Shown here piece after piece: positions 29,768 to 36,959 of a DNA stretch of 39,981 nucleotides. Under the pieces are notes generated by a model. It did no database searches and was not told where the DNA came from. It was given only the letters and a program-made list of their open reading frames with translations. The translations under genes and the position numbers were made by a program. Positions within the stretch are counted from its first letter, which is position 1. Each line of letters begins with the position of its first letter. Source of the stretch: Aquificales bacterium (lineage in GTDB: Bacteria; Aquificota; Aquificia; Aquificales; Aquificaceae); assembly GCA_027078675.1 (NCBI GenBank), contig JALWWX010000216.1, positions 1-39,981 on the forward strand, read 5' to 3'.

Positions 29768-29834
29768 GCCGGGCTATTTATACCCCGCCTTTAAGGAGCA
29801 TCCATAACCCGGCAGGCGGCATTTGGATGCTCTT
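29768..29834 (-). ncRNA. GC-rich structured leader element with interleaved complementary segments (unassigned)
   Basis: Three complementary pairs interleave: GCCGGG (29768-29773) with CCCGGC (29808-29813); CCGCCT (29785-29790) with AGGCGG (29814-29819); and GAGCATCCA (29796-29804) with TGGATGCTC (29824-29832). The middle pairs sit in the loop of the last, so pseudoknots are implied. GC is about 57 percent against roughly 40 percent around it. A minus-strand TATAAT (29840-29845) predicts a transcript beginning at the first base of the element, and its 3' edge is next to the Shine-Dalgarno of the secreted-protein gene. Strand is inferred from this. It matches no riboswitch class I know. Confidence 0.5.
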
Positions 29835-29839
29835 CATAT

Positions 29840-29845
29840 ATTATA
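29840..29845 (-). promoter_or_regulatory. -10 box TATAAT upstream of the structured leader
   Basis: On the minus strand a perfect TATAAT stands about 7 bases before the first stem of the structured element. The -35 region is AT-rich without a clear match. Confidence 0.4.
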
Positions 29846-29875
29846 ACCCTTGTATAAGATAAAATTTTAATTATT

Positions 29876-31405
29876 ATGCTTACGGAAAGAAAATCCCTTG
29901 AATCAAGGGAGCTTACATTAATAAACGAGATAGCTAAGGTTTTGAGTAAAGGAGCCTCTGTTGATAATGCTGTTGATGAAGCCCTTAAGATAATGTACTC
30001 CTTCTGGGATGTAAGATACAGTTTTGTGGCTTTATACAATAGGGATTTGAAGGTTTTAAATATAACCCATGCATTTGGACTATCAAAGGAGGAAATAGAA
30101 AGAGGGATATTTAAAAAGGGTGAAGGTATTACAGGAAAGGTATTTAAAACGGGAATACCTGTAGTTATATGGGATATTGAAACTAACAAGGCATTTGCGA
30201 ATAAAACGAGGATAAAGGAAAAGCTTAAAGAAAATGAATCTTTTATAGCGGTGCCTATAAGGGTAGGCGGTGAGATAATAGGCGTGCTTGCTATATTTAA
30301 ATCCTTTGAAGGTAAGGAAAGTGTTGAAAGGAGCCTTGAAGTTTTAATCATAATAGGGACCATACTTGGTATGTTTCTAAGGCTCAATCAGAAAATGACG
30401 GAGGAGAGAAAGGAATGGGAGGAAGAAAAGAGGATACTTACAAGGGAGCTTACTGGAAAGTATAACATAGACAATATTGTGGGTAGCAGTCCAGTAATCA
30501 GGAACTTGATAGATATAATTGAAAAGGTAGCAAGGACGGACAGTACGGTTCTGCTACTCGGGGAGAGCGGTACGGGGAAAAGTCTTTTTGCAAAAACTAT
30601 ACATGCCCTGAGTGAAAGAAAGGATAAACCTTTTATAACAATAAACTGTGCTGCTATTCCTGAGCATTTGCTTGAATCAGAGCTGTTCGGTTATGAAAAA
30701 GGTGCTTTTACCGGTGCTTACGCGTCAAGAAAAGGTAAATTTGAACTTGCAAACGGTGGTACTGTATTCCTGGATGAAATAGGTGATATGCCCTTATCTT
30801 TACAACCTAAAATACTGAGGGTTATTCAGGATAAAGAGATAGAGAGGATAGGGGGGGACAAGACCATAAAGGTAGATGTGCGTATTATAGCTGCTACCAA
30901 CAGGGATCTAAAAAAACTGGTTGAGGAGGGTAAATTCAGGGAGGATCTTTATTACAGATTGAATGTAATACCCATTTATATACCTTCTCTCAGAGAAAGG
31001 AGGGAAGATATACCTTTACTTGTTGAATACTTTCTTGATCTCTACAACAAGAAACACGGTAAGAAAGTTAAGATAACACCAGATGCATTAAAGGTAATGA
31101 TGGATTATGAATGGAGCGGTAATGTCAGAGAACTGGAGAATCTTATAGAGAGGCTTGTGGTTATGAAAGATGATGTTATAAGGGACATTGACTTACCTCC
31201 CTACATACTTACAACGAGAATAAACAGGGAAAAGACGGTGGGCAATATGCCCCAGTACATAGAAAGGACAGAAAGGGAAAAAATTATAGAAGCTTTAGAG
31301 AGGACTGGATATGTGAAATCAAGGGCTGCCAAGCTTTTGGGATACACTTTAAGACAGCTTGATTACAGGATAAAGAAATACGGTATAGAGATAAAGAAGT
31401 TTTAG
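29876..31405 (+). CDS. NifA-type sigma-54-dependent transcriptional activator (GAF-AAA+-HTH)
   Basis: A 509-residue enhancer-binding protein. The N-terminal GAF domain (about 20-160) is followed by the AAA+ domain with Walker A GESGTGKS (229-236), the sigma-54 contact loop GAFTGA (276-281) and Walker [12 protein letters not shown]. The C-terminal Fis-type helix-turn-helix ([24 protein letters not shown]) is very close to that of NifA. No nitrogenase gene is in the window, so its regulon is unknown; Aquificales carry several such regulators. No sigma-54 promoter was seen beside it. A weak TAAAAT lies 10 bases before the ATG. Confidence 0.92.
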   Translation: MLTERKSLESRELTLINEIAKVLSKGASVDNAVDEALKIMYSFWDVRYSFVALYNRDLKVLNITHAFGLSKEEIERGIFKKGEGITGKVFKTGIPVVIWDIETNKAFANKTRIKEKLKENESFIAVPIRVGGEIIGVLAIFKSFEGKESVERSLEVLIIIGTILGMFLRLNQKMTEERKEWEEEKRILTRELTGKYNIDNIVGSSPVIRNLIDIIEKVARTDSTVLLLGESGTGKSLFAKTIHALSERKDKPFITINCAAIPEHLLESELFGYEKGAFTGAYASRKGKFELANGGTVFLDEIGDMPLSLQPKILRVIQDKEIERIGGDKTIKVDVRIIAATNRDLKKLVEEGKFREDLYYRLNVIPIYIPSLRERREDIPLLVEYFLDLYNKKHGKKVKITPDALKVMMDYEWSGNVRELENLIERLVVMKDDVIRDIDLPPYILTTRINREKTVGNMPQYIERTEREKIIEALERTGYVKSRAAKLLGYTLRQLDYRIKKYGIEIKKF

Positions 31406-31434
31406 GGTTGAAAATTCCCTTAAGAATATTAAAA

Positions 31435-31440
31435 TATAAT
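31435..31440 (+). promoter_or_regulatory. -10 box TATAAT upstream of the disulfide oxidoreductase gene
   Basis: A perfect TATAAT lies 32 bases before the ATG, with TTGAAA 21 bases further upstream, a longer spacing than usual. The leader then has GAGGAGG as ribosome-binding site. Confidence 0.4.
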
Positions 31441-31472
31441 TATATGCTTATATTACTGAGGAGGAATAAGCC

Positions 31473-32144
31473 ATGATAATAGGTGCGGATGTTCAAAGAC
31501 AGCTTGAGGATGTGTTTTCAAAAGAACTTGACAAGGATGTAAAAATAATACTATTCAGTCAAGCGATAGGTTGTGATACATGTGAAACTGCGGAACTTCT
31601 TTTTAAAGAGATTTCCGAATTGTCAGAAGGCAAAATAAAACTTGAGGTATATTCACCGGTTCTTGATAAAGAGATTGCACAGAAGTACGGTATAGAAAGG
31701 GTTCCCTCAATAGTTATAGAAGGGGATAAGGATTACGGTATAAGGTACATAGGATTGCCTTCTGGTCTTGAATTTTCAACCATTGTACACGGTATTATTA
31801 ATGTTTCAAAGAGAAAGCCGAATCTTTCTGAGAAAACGATTGAAGAATTAAAGAATATTGACAAAAAGATAAACATAAAAGTTTTTGTTACAACAACATG
31901 CGGATACTGTCCTCAGGCTGCAATAACTGCGATGAACTTTGCCCTCGCAAGTGACTTTATAGATGCTTATATTATTGATGCTTCCGAGAACTATGATCTT
32001 GCGGAACGTTTTCAGGTGGTAGGAGTACCCAAAATAGTTATAAATGATGGTCTTGTTGAATTTGTAGGGGCTCAGCCGGAGAATAACTTTCTCGGGTATG
32101 TACTCTCCGCTTACAAACTTTTGGAACAGGGGGTCAATTCATGA
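31473..32144 (+). CDS. Protein disulfide oxidoreductase with two thioredoxin folds (PDO type)
   Basis: A 223-residue cytoplasmic protein with two thioredoxin-like domains, each with a CxxC site: CDTC at 34-37 and CGYC at 143-146, the latter in the glutaredoxin-like VTTTCGYCPQ context. Both domains keep the cis-Pro loops (ERVPSIVI and VGVPKIVI). This is the PDO family of hyperthermophiles, which forms and shuffles intracellular disulfides and often accepts electrons from thioredoxin reductase. It has a clear Shine-Dalgarno and is followed closely by a DUF3108-like gene. Confidence 0.92.
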   Translation: MIIGADVQRQLEDVFSKELDKDVKIILFSQAIGCDTCETAELLFKEISELSEGKIKLEVYSPVLDKEIAQKYGIERVPSIVIEGDKDYGIRYIGLPSGLEFSTIVHGIINVSKRKPNLSEKTIEELKNIDKKINIKVFVTTTCGYCPQAAITAMNFALASDFIDAYIIDASENYDLAERFQVVGVPKIVINDGLVEFVGAQPENNFLGYVLSAYKLLEQGVNS

Positions 32145-32174
32145 TATTATTTTTTAACAAGGAGGGGGTAAAGG

Positions 32175-32912
32175 CTGAGATATGTCCTTATATCTCTTTT
32201 GGTTTGTTCCCTTACCATCCATTCAAGAGAGCTGACCGCTTGCTACAAAGCCTATTTTTTTATATTCCCCGTTGCGAGATCGTGTATAACCTATAAAGTA
32301 AAGGGTGGTCTACTTGAAATTAAAAGCTTTGTAAAAACCGTAGGTGTTGGTAGGCTTGCACATAAGGTAAATAATAGGGGAGGGGTGGTTATTAAGCTGG
32401 CAAGTTTAAATCCAGAACACTTCTTTTTTCATCAAGAGGAAGGGAGGTTTAAAAGAAGTATGGTTTACTACTTTAATGACAAGGACAACAGTATAAGGAT
32501 AAAAGTAACAAAGTACATAGGACTCACTGACGAAATAGAAGAGGTTGTGGATGAAATACATTCTTACGACGGATATAAGGATCCTTTTACTGCTTCCATT
32601 GATCTTTATACGGAGGTGGGTACAAAGAAAAAGGGATATTTAAAGGTTTTTTATGATGGTGAGAAGTACAAAATACCTTACTTTATAATTGGGGAGGTAG
32701 TGGTTGCAGGAAGGGAAGTATGGCTTGTTGAGGTTGAACCAGATATAAAAACCGAAGGGCTTATGAAACCAAAGGGAAAGTGGTATCTTTGGATTGATAA
32801 AAGGAGGCGATTACCTCTTAAAATGGAACTTGGGTTTACCTTGGGATCAACCCTTGTGGAGCTTGAAAGTATAAGGGGTGAGGAGGATGTTATTTCTGAA
32901 TTGGTAAAGTGA
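32175..32912 (+). CDS. DUF3108-like envelope protein; start codon uncertain (CTG 32175 or TTG 32199)
   Basis: About 245 residues, resembling DUF3108 proteins: ACYKAYFFIFPVARSCITYKV, then a beta-rich middle and FTLGSTLVELESI at the end. No ATG or GTG lies in frame upstream of the homologous region. TTG at 32199 gives a very short N terminus. CTG at 32175 gives a normal signal peptide (RYVLISLLVCSLTIHS) and is placed 9 bases after a strong AGGAGG (32160-32165), so I prefer it. An alternative ATG at 32182 is out of frame and stops after 17 codons. Role in the envelope is inferred from the family and signal peptide. Confidence 0.65.
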   Translation: MRYVLISLLVCSLTIHSRELTACYKAYFFIFPVARSCITYKVKGGLLEIKSFVKTVGVGRLAHKVNNRGGVVIKLASLNPEHFFFHQEEGRFKRSMVYYFNDKDNSIRIKVTKYIGLTDEIEEVVDEIHSYDGYKDPFTASIDLYTEVGTKKKGYLKVFYDGEKYKIPYFIIGEVVVAGREVWLVEVEPDIKTEGLMKPKGKWYLWIDKRRRLPLKMELGFTLGSTLVELESIRGEEDVISELVK

Positions 32913-32931
32913 ATATAATAAGGCTTTGTTG

Positions 32932-32937
32932 TATAAT
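32932..32937 (+). promoter_or_regulatory. -10 box TATAAT for argF, leaderless arrangement
   Basis: A perfect TATAAT ends 7 bases before the argF ATG, with no Shine-Dalgarno in the spacer. A second TATAAT lies at 32914-32919 and would give a leader of about 20 bases, also without a ribosome-binding site. Confidence 0.5.
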
Positions 32938-32944
32938 GGGTTAA

Positions 32945-33865
32945 ATGAAGCGTGATTTCATAGATCTGTGGCAGATATCTCCCGAAGAAGCCTGGAGTAT
33001 ACTAGAACTTGCCCTTGATATAAAGGAAGGGAACAAGGATGTAAAGGATGTGCTTAAAGGTAAGCATATTGCACTTCTATTTTCAAAACCTTCAACAAGA
33101 ACGAGGGTTTCTTTTGAGATAGCTATAAATCAGCTTGGGGGTATAAGTTACTTCCTTCAAGAAAGTCAGTTACAACTTCAAAGGGGTGAGGATGTAAAGG
33201 ATACAGCGAGGACACTTTCGCGATATCTTGACGGTGTAATAATAAGGACCTCCTCTCACACATGGTTGGAGGAATTTTCTCAGTATTCCACCATTCCTGT
33301 TATTAACGCCCTTACGGATAAATCCCATCCGTGTCAGATTCTCAGTGATGTATTTACACTTTATGAAAAGTTCGGCAAAGGTATAAGGGAATTAAAGATA
33401 GCCTACGTGGGTGACGGTAATAATGTGTGTAATACATGGCTTGTAGGAGCAGGGCTTTTCGGTTTGAATCTTTATGTAGCTAACCCTGAAAATTATGAGC
33501 CGAGCAGTTATTATCTTCAAGCGGGAAGGGACTTGGCGGAGGTGACGGGTGGCAATATATATCTTACTACAAATCCAAAAGATGCGGTTAGGGATGCGGA
33601 TATCGTATATACGGATGTATGGTTCAGTATGAACGATCAGCATGACGAAGAAAAATACAATGCCTTAAAACCTTTCCAGGTTAATGAGGAGCTTTTATCC
33701 TATGCAAAGGAATCTGTACTCGTTATGCACTGTCTTCCTGCAAAAAAGGGTCAGGAGATAACAGAGGAAGTGTTTGAAAGATACTCTTCCTTTATTTTTA
33801 CGCAGACGGAGAACAGATTGCATACCCAGAAAGCACTTTTATACTTTATATATCAGGGTAAGTAG
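32945..33865 (+). CDS. argF: Ornithine carbamoyltransferase
   Basis: Forms citrulline from ornithine and carbamoyl phosphate in arginine synthesis. The 306-residue protein has the carbamoyl-phosphate motif SKPSTRTRVSFE, the HPCQILSD motif, YVGDGNNVCNTWLVG, the ornithine-binding DVWFSMND and MHCLPA. These separate it from aspartate carbamoyltransferase. The gene stands alone with its own -10 box and overlaps the convergent M23 peptidase gene by 13 bases. Confidence 0.96.
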   Translation: MKRDFIDLWQISPEEAWSILELALDIKEGNKDVKDVLKGKHIALLFSKPSTRTRVSFEIAINQLGGISYFLQESQLQLQRGEDVKDTARTLSRYLDGVIIRTSSHTWLEEFSQYSTIPVINALTDKSHPCQILSDVFTLYEKFGKGIRELKIAYVGDGNNVCNTWLVGAGLFGLNLYVANPENYEPSSYYLQAGRDLAEVTGGNIYLTTNPKDAVRDADIVYTDVWFSMNDQHDEEKYNALKPFQVNEELLSYAKESVLVMHCLPAKKGQEITEEVFERYSSFIFTQTENRLHTQKALLYFIYQGK

Positions 33866-34479
33866 AGAATTGGATCCTGTCTTATACCGTATTTTATAAC
33901 CTCATAGTGAAGATGCGGTCCGGAGGTTCTGCCCGTTGACCCCACATAACCTATTATCTGACCCTTTTCAACTTTTTCTCCATATCCCACCGCATAATCA
34001 AGGAGATGACCGTAAAGGGTAACAAAGCCATAGCCGTGATAAACTATTACAGTTTTACCATAACCTTTTATCCATCCTACATATATAACCCTTCCGGATG
34101 ATGTTACATTTACAGGTGTGCCGTAAGGTGCCGCTATATCAACACCCGTGTGAAATTCTTTAACCTTTCTGAATATTCTCCATCCGAAATCGGAGGTTAT
34201 TAAACCTACAACGGGCCATATATCCGGTTTTACTGTTTCAACTATCTTTACATCCGCAAGATCTTTTATTATAGTTTCTTCCCTGTATTCTCTCTCTTTT
34301 ATGATCCTTTTAATTTCATCCTCCACGGGAAGTATATCCTTCCCGTTAGAACCCGGTTTATAGCTGTATCCTCCCGTACCGTAATCATTACTGCTGTTGA
34401 ATGAAAGTACGGAAAATAGCAAAAATAGAATTATCCACCTATGTTGTAGAACCCTCCTCATCAAGATAAAAAACCTCAT
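33853..34479 (-). CDS. M23-family metallopeptidase (LytM-like, exported)
   Basis: A 208-residue peptidoglycan endopeptidase or its inactive relative. An N-terminal membrane or signal segment (WIILFLLFSVLSF) is followed by a short linker (about 30-85) and the M23 domain: TSDFGWR, the zinc ligands in FHTGVDIAAPYGTPV (HxxxD), LYGHL and the catalytic-site HLHYEV. All zinc ligands are present, so activity is likely. The first ATG (34479) overlaps bpsA by 41 bases; ATG 34461 (MRRVLQHRW) is an equally good start and overlaps by 23. It is in one transcript with bpsA. Confidence 0.88.
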   Translation of the reverse strand: MRFFILMRRVLQHRWIILFLLFSVLSFNSSNDYGTGGYSYKPGSNGKDILPVEDEIKRIIKEREYREETIIKDLADVKIVETVKPDIWPVVGLITSDFGWRIFRKVKEFHTGVDIAAPYGTPVNVTSSGRVIYVGWIKGYGKTVIVYHGYGFVTLYGHLLDYAVGYGEKVEKGQIIGYVGSTGRTSGPHLHYEVIKYGIRQDPILYLP

Positions 34480-35506
34480 CGCTTATTGGTTCATTCCATC
34501 TTTTAAACCCAGGTAATGTTTCTATTCTGTACCATGCGGATCTGTACCATATATCCCTCGGTGACCTTTTTACAGGGGCAATTTTTGCCGCTTTTGTTTT
34601 TTCATGATACTGCCAATTCATGTAATGGTTGAAATCTTTAACTATATCCGTGATAACAACACCGAAGTTACTGACAAGCTCCTTCTGGAAATTATGCCAC
34701 CTGAAGAGGGAAGAATCCCTTAAAGTAAGACCGAAATATCCAGCACATCCTTCCCTTTTAAGAAGGGATATACCTCTTCCCGTAAATGCTTTAAATGCTG
34801 CTATAGTTTCTGGAGGATCCGTTATAAAAACATCAAAGGCACCTATCCATTCTTCCGGGAAGGGATTCCTTAGATCCCAAACCATTGCCTCCGCATTATC
34901 AATACCAAGCTCCTTGAATACATTTTTATCAAACTCTATAAGCCTTTCATCTATATCAAGAATCACAACCCTCTTAGCCTTTCTTGTAAGGGCAACCGCC
35001 AACCCAGTAAGATCATCTTCCGCTCCCATCACCATTATTTCCTTTCCTCTTAAATCACCCCTTGAGTCAAGGAACAGCACCCTTGAAATAGTCGTCTCTG
35101 GAGTTACCGCACCCTGATCATAGTCTTGTATGGGTTCGGGTCTGTCCTTAGCAATTTGTACAAAGATTCTGTAAAGTTCAATGTCATCGTAAAAGGGAAT
35201 ACCCCTGCCGTCACATGCATTGCATTTATGGTCCTGTATTATATGAATTCCTTCTTCTTCAACAAGATCTCTACCTGCCTGTGTGAGTAAAATATTTTCC
35301 TTATCATCAATAAACAGAAGATTTTTTTCTATGAGTATCTTTACTATGCTTGAAGCGGCAGGAACGGTAAGATCAGCCCTGTCAACGATCTTCCAAAAAT
35401 CCTGTTCTTGTTGTACAGCGGATAACAATCTTTCCACATTTCTCCTGTGTATTCTTACACCGCTGTCTTCCTGAGCTTTCTTTGCCACTTCTGTGAGTAT
35501 GTCCAA
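34439..35506 (-). CDS. bpsA: N4-bis(aminopropyl)spermidine synthase (branched-polyamine synthase)
   Basis: BpsA adds aminopropyl groups to the internal nitrogen of spermidine, making branched polyamines that protect nucleic acids at high temperature. The 355-residue protein has an N-terminal winged-helix-like region (about 1-85), a CNACDGRG pair of Cys, and the aminopropyltransferase Rossmann domain with VMGAEDDLTGLAVALT and the diagnostic ITDPPET. The start is TTG 35506, placed by a strong AAAGGAGG. A minus-strand TATAAT lies about 40 bases upstream. It is found in Thermococcales, Thermus and Aquificales, which supports a thermophile. Confidence 0.93.
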   Translation of the reverse strand: MDILTEVAKKAQEDSGVRIHRRNVERLLSAVQQEQDFWKIVDRADLTVPAASSIVKILIEKNLLFIDDKENILLTQAGRDLVEEEGIHIIQDHKCNACDGRGIPFYDDIELYRIFVQIAKDRPEPIQDYDQGAVTPETTISRVLFLDSRGDLRGKEIMVMGAEDDLTGLAVALTRKAKRVVILDIDERLIEFDKNVFKELGIDNAEAMVWDLRNPFPEEWIGAFDVFITDPPETIAAFKAFTGRGISLLKREGCAGYFGLTLRDSSLFRWHNFQKELVSNFGVVITDIVKDFNHYMNWQYHEKTKAAKIAPVKRSPRDIWYRSAWYRIETLPGFKRWNEPISDEVFYLDEEGSTT

Positions 35507-35524
35507 CTACCGCACCTCCTTTTA

Positions 35525-35539
35525 TGATTTTGAAAATCA
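35525..35539. promoter_or_regulatory. 15-base perfect palindrome between bpsA and tlyA
   Basis: TGATTTT and AAAATCA flank a central G in the 51-base divergent spacer. It lies between the bpsA ribosome-binding site and the tlyA -10 box, where a dimeric repressor could affect both genes. Function is not known. Confidence 0.35.
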
Positions 35540-35544
35540 GGATT

Positions 35545-35550
35545 TATATT
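35545..35550 (+). promoter_or_regulatory. -10 box TATATT for tlyA, leaderless arrangement
   Basis: TATATT ends 7 bases before the tlyA ATG and no Shine-Dalgarno is present. Confidence 0.4.
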
Positions 35551-35557
35551 ATATCAG

Positions 35558-36325
35558 ATGAGGCTTGATAAGTTCTTGGTTGATAGGGGATTGGTAAGAT
35601 CCCGAGAAGAAGGTCAGGCGCTTATAATGATGGGGTATGTGCTTGTTAATGGAAAGGAAGTAACAAAGGCTGGTTATCAGATAAAGGGCGATGAGAATAT
35701 AGAAATAAAGGAGAGGATGAAGTACGTTTCAAGGGGAGGGTACAAGCTTGAAAATGCTCTTGAACGCTTCCGTATTGATGTTAGTGGGATGGTTGCATTG
35801 GATGTGGGTTCTTCAACGGGAGGATTTACTGACTGCCTTCTGCAAAGAGGGGCAAAAAAGGTTTATGCGGTTGATGTAGGTAAAGGGCAGATGGATTTTA
35901 AATTGCGTAATGATCCGAGGGTGATTCTTTATGAAAAGCTTGATGCAAGAAATATAAGCAAGGAGCATGTGCCGGAAAAGGTGGACATAGTTACCGTAGA
36001 TGTTTCTTTTATCTCCCAATGTAAGATACTTTACAATGTTCTTTCCTTTCTAAAAGATAGTGGAATACTTCTTTCACTTGTAAAACCCCAGTTTGAATTG
36101 TCTCCAAAACAGGTAAAGAAAGGAATAGTAAGAAGCGTAGAGGATAAAAAGGAGGCTATAAGAAAGGTGGTGGAATGCATTAAAAAAGAAGGCTTATACA
36201 TAAAGGGTATCATTAAGGCCTTTCCCAAGGGAACTAAGGGAAATGAGGAATTTTTTATCTATGCTAAAAGTGAAAAACCTGATATAAATATAGATAATGA
36301 AATTGGAAGGGCGGTTCATGAATAA
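35558..36325 (+). CDS. tlyA: TlyA-family rRNA 2'-O-methyltransferase (S4 plus FtsJ-like)
   Basis: A 255-residue enzyme of the TlyA family, which methylates the ribose of cytidines in 16S and/or 23S rRNA. The N-terminal S4 domain (RLDKFLVDRGLVRSREEGQALI, about 1-60) binds RNA; the methyltransferase domain follows with ALDVGSSTGGFTDCLLQRGA, YAVDVGKGQMDFKLR, VTVDVSFISQ and LVKPQFEL. It lacks hemolysin-like features despite the family name. It leads a four-gene run: its last 8 bases overlap the next gene. Confidence 0.93.
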   Translation: MRLDKFLVDRGLVRSREEGQALIMMGYVLVNGKEVTKAGYQIKGDENIEIKERMKYVSRGGYKLENALERFRIDVSGMVALDVGSSTGGFTDCLLQRGAKKVYAVDVGKGQMDFKLRNDPRVILYEKLDARNISKEHVPEKVDIVTVDVSFISQCKILYNVLSFLKDSGILLSLVKPQFELSPKQVKKGIVRSVEDKKEAIRKVVECIKKEGLYIKGIIKAFPKGTKGNEEFFIYAKSEKPDINIDNEIGRAVHE

Positions 36326-36707
36326 AATGTTTGTGAATAACACATTAAGGGGAGAGGTGGGTGTTTATCCTCTAACAGCGGAGAACCTGTTCAGGGTCGG
36401 TACAGCTATAGCCATGGTTTTGGAAGAAAAAGGTTATGTGGATATGACCATGTGTCTGTGCAGTATTGATTTTGCGACCCTTTCCGTTGCTGTAGGATTT
36501 ATGGGGGGAGGTGGTTCAGTCTTTATCAACGGAAGTGCTTCCTTGTGTGTTAAAGGGAAATATGATGGTGAGATATATACCCTTGAGATAGAAGGGCTTT
36601 CCTATGAGGATTTTGATAGGGTGGAAAGGATACTACTTGGAAGAAATATACTGAAGAGGAAAAAGGGTAAGCATATAGGAAAAATAACCTACGGAAGGGG
36701 AGTGTGA
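36318..36707 (+). CDS. Stand-alone phosphohexomutase domain-I-like protein lacking the catalytic loop
   Basis: A 129-residue protein starting at ATG 36318 inside the tlyA end. The first half reads NNTLRGEVGVYPLTAENLFRVGTAIAMVL, like the GxRG...LTPE..LRxGRALG start of phosphoglucomutase/phosphomannomutase. The strand-helix stretch DFATLSVAVGFMGGGGSVF fits the following unit, and the end (EDFDRVERILLGRN...GKHIGKI) matches the close of domain I. The VGRDTR strand is replaced by MCLCSID and the TASHNP phosphoserine loop is missing, so it cannot be a mutase. Similarity is by eye; the function is unknown. It may be a binding or scaffolding remnant. Confidence 0.5.
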   Translation: MNKMFVNNTLRGEVGVYPLTAENLFRVGTAIAMVLEEKGYVDMTMCLCSIDFATLSVAVGFMGGGGSVFINGSASLCVKGKYDGEIYTLEIEGLSYEDFDRVERILLGRNILKRKKGKHIGKITYGRGV

Positions 36708-36710
36708 ACA

Positions 36711-36959
36711 ATGGATGTAAAAAAGGAGTCTTTAGAACTTGGAAAGGAAACCATAACGCTTTTAATTGAATGCGGAACACAAATTGACGATATATACAGA
36801 AGATTCAGGGAGTTGAGATTAAGATGCAACGAGCTTTCCTTTCAGTCCGCTCTGTTGAATGTGGAGCATGCATTCTTTATGGTAGTTCAAAGTATGAATA
36901 TACTTAGGGAACAAATAAAGTTGTTAGAAGTAGCAAAAGAAAAGAAGGAGGTGGAATGA
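36711..36959 (+). CDS. Small helical protein of unknown function
   Basis: An 82-residue, almost entirely helical protein (LGKETITLLIECGTQIDDIYRRFRELRL ... a long amphipathic C-terminal helix). There is no signal peptide or membrane segment. It starts 3 bases after the previous gene and its TGA overlaps the next ATG (ATGA). Tight coupling on both sides makes it a real gene and a likely partner of its neighbours. No family recognised. Confidence 0.65.
   Translation: MDVKKESLELGKETITLLIECGTQIDDIYRRFRELRLRCNELSFQSALLNVEHAFFMVVQSMNILREQIKLLEVAKEKKEVE

Noticed and set aside
29768-29834. Known RNA class (tRNA, HDV-like or twister ribozyme, c-di-GMP, preQ1, SAM-II, fluoride riboswitch) for the structured element
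   Set aside because: I compared the order of stems and the conserved loops I remember for each; none fits, and the T-loop of tRNA is missing.
29876-31405. NifA homolog as a sign of nitrogen fixation
   Set aside because: The helix-turn-helix is NifA-like, but no nif genes or sigma-54 sites are nearby and Aquificales carry several regulators of this type. I kept a neutral name.
32141-32296. A 51-codon ORF beginning in an ATGA overlap with the disulfide oxidoreductase gene
   Set aside because: It runs out of frame across the start of the DUF3108-like gene, whose frame has clear family similarity and a signal peptide. I count the small ORF as chance.
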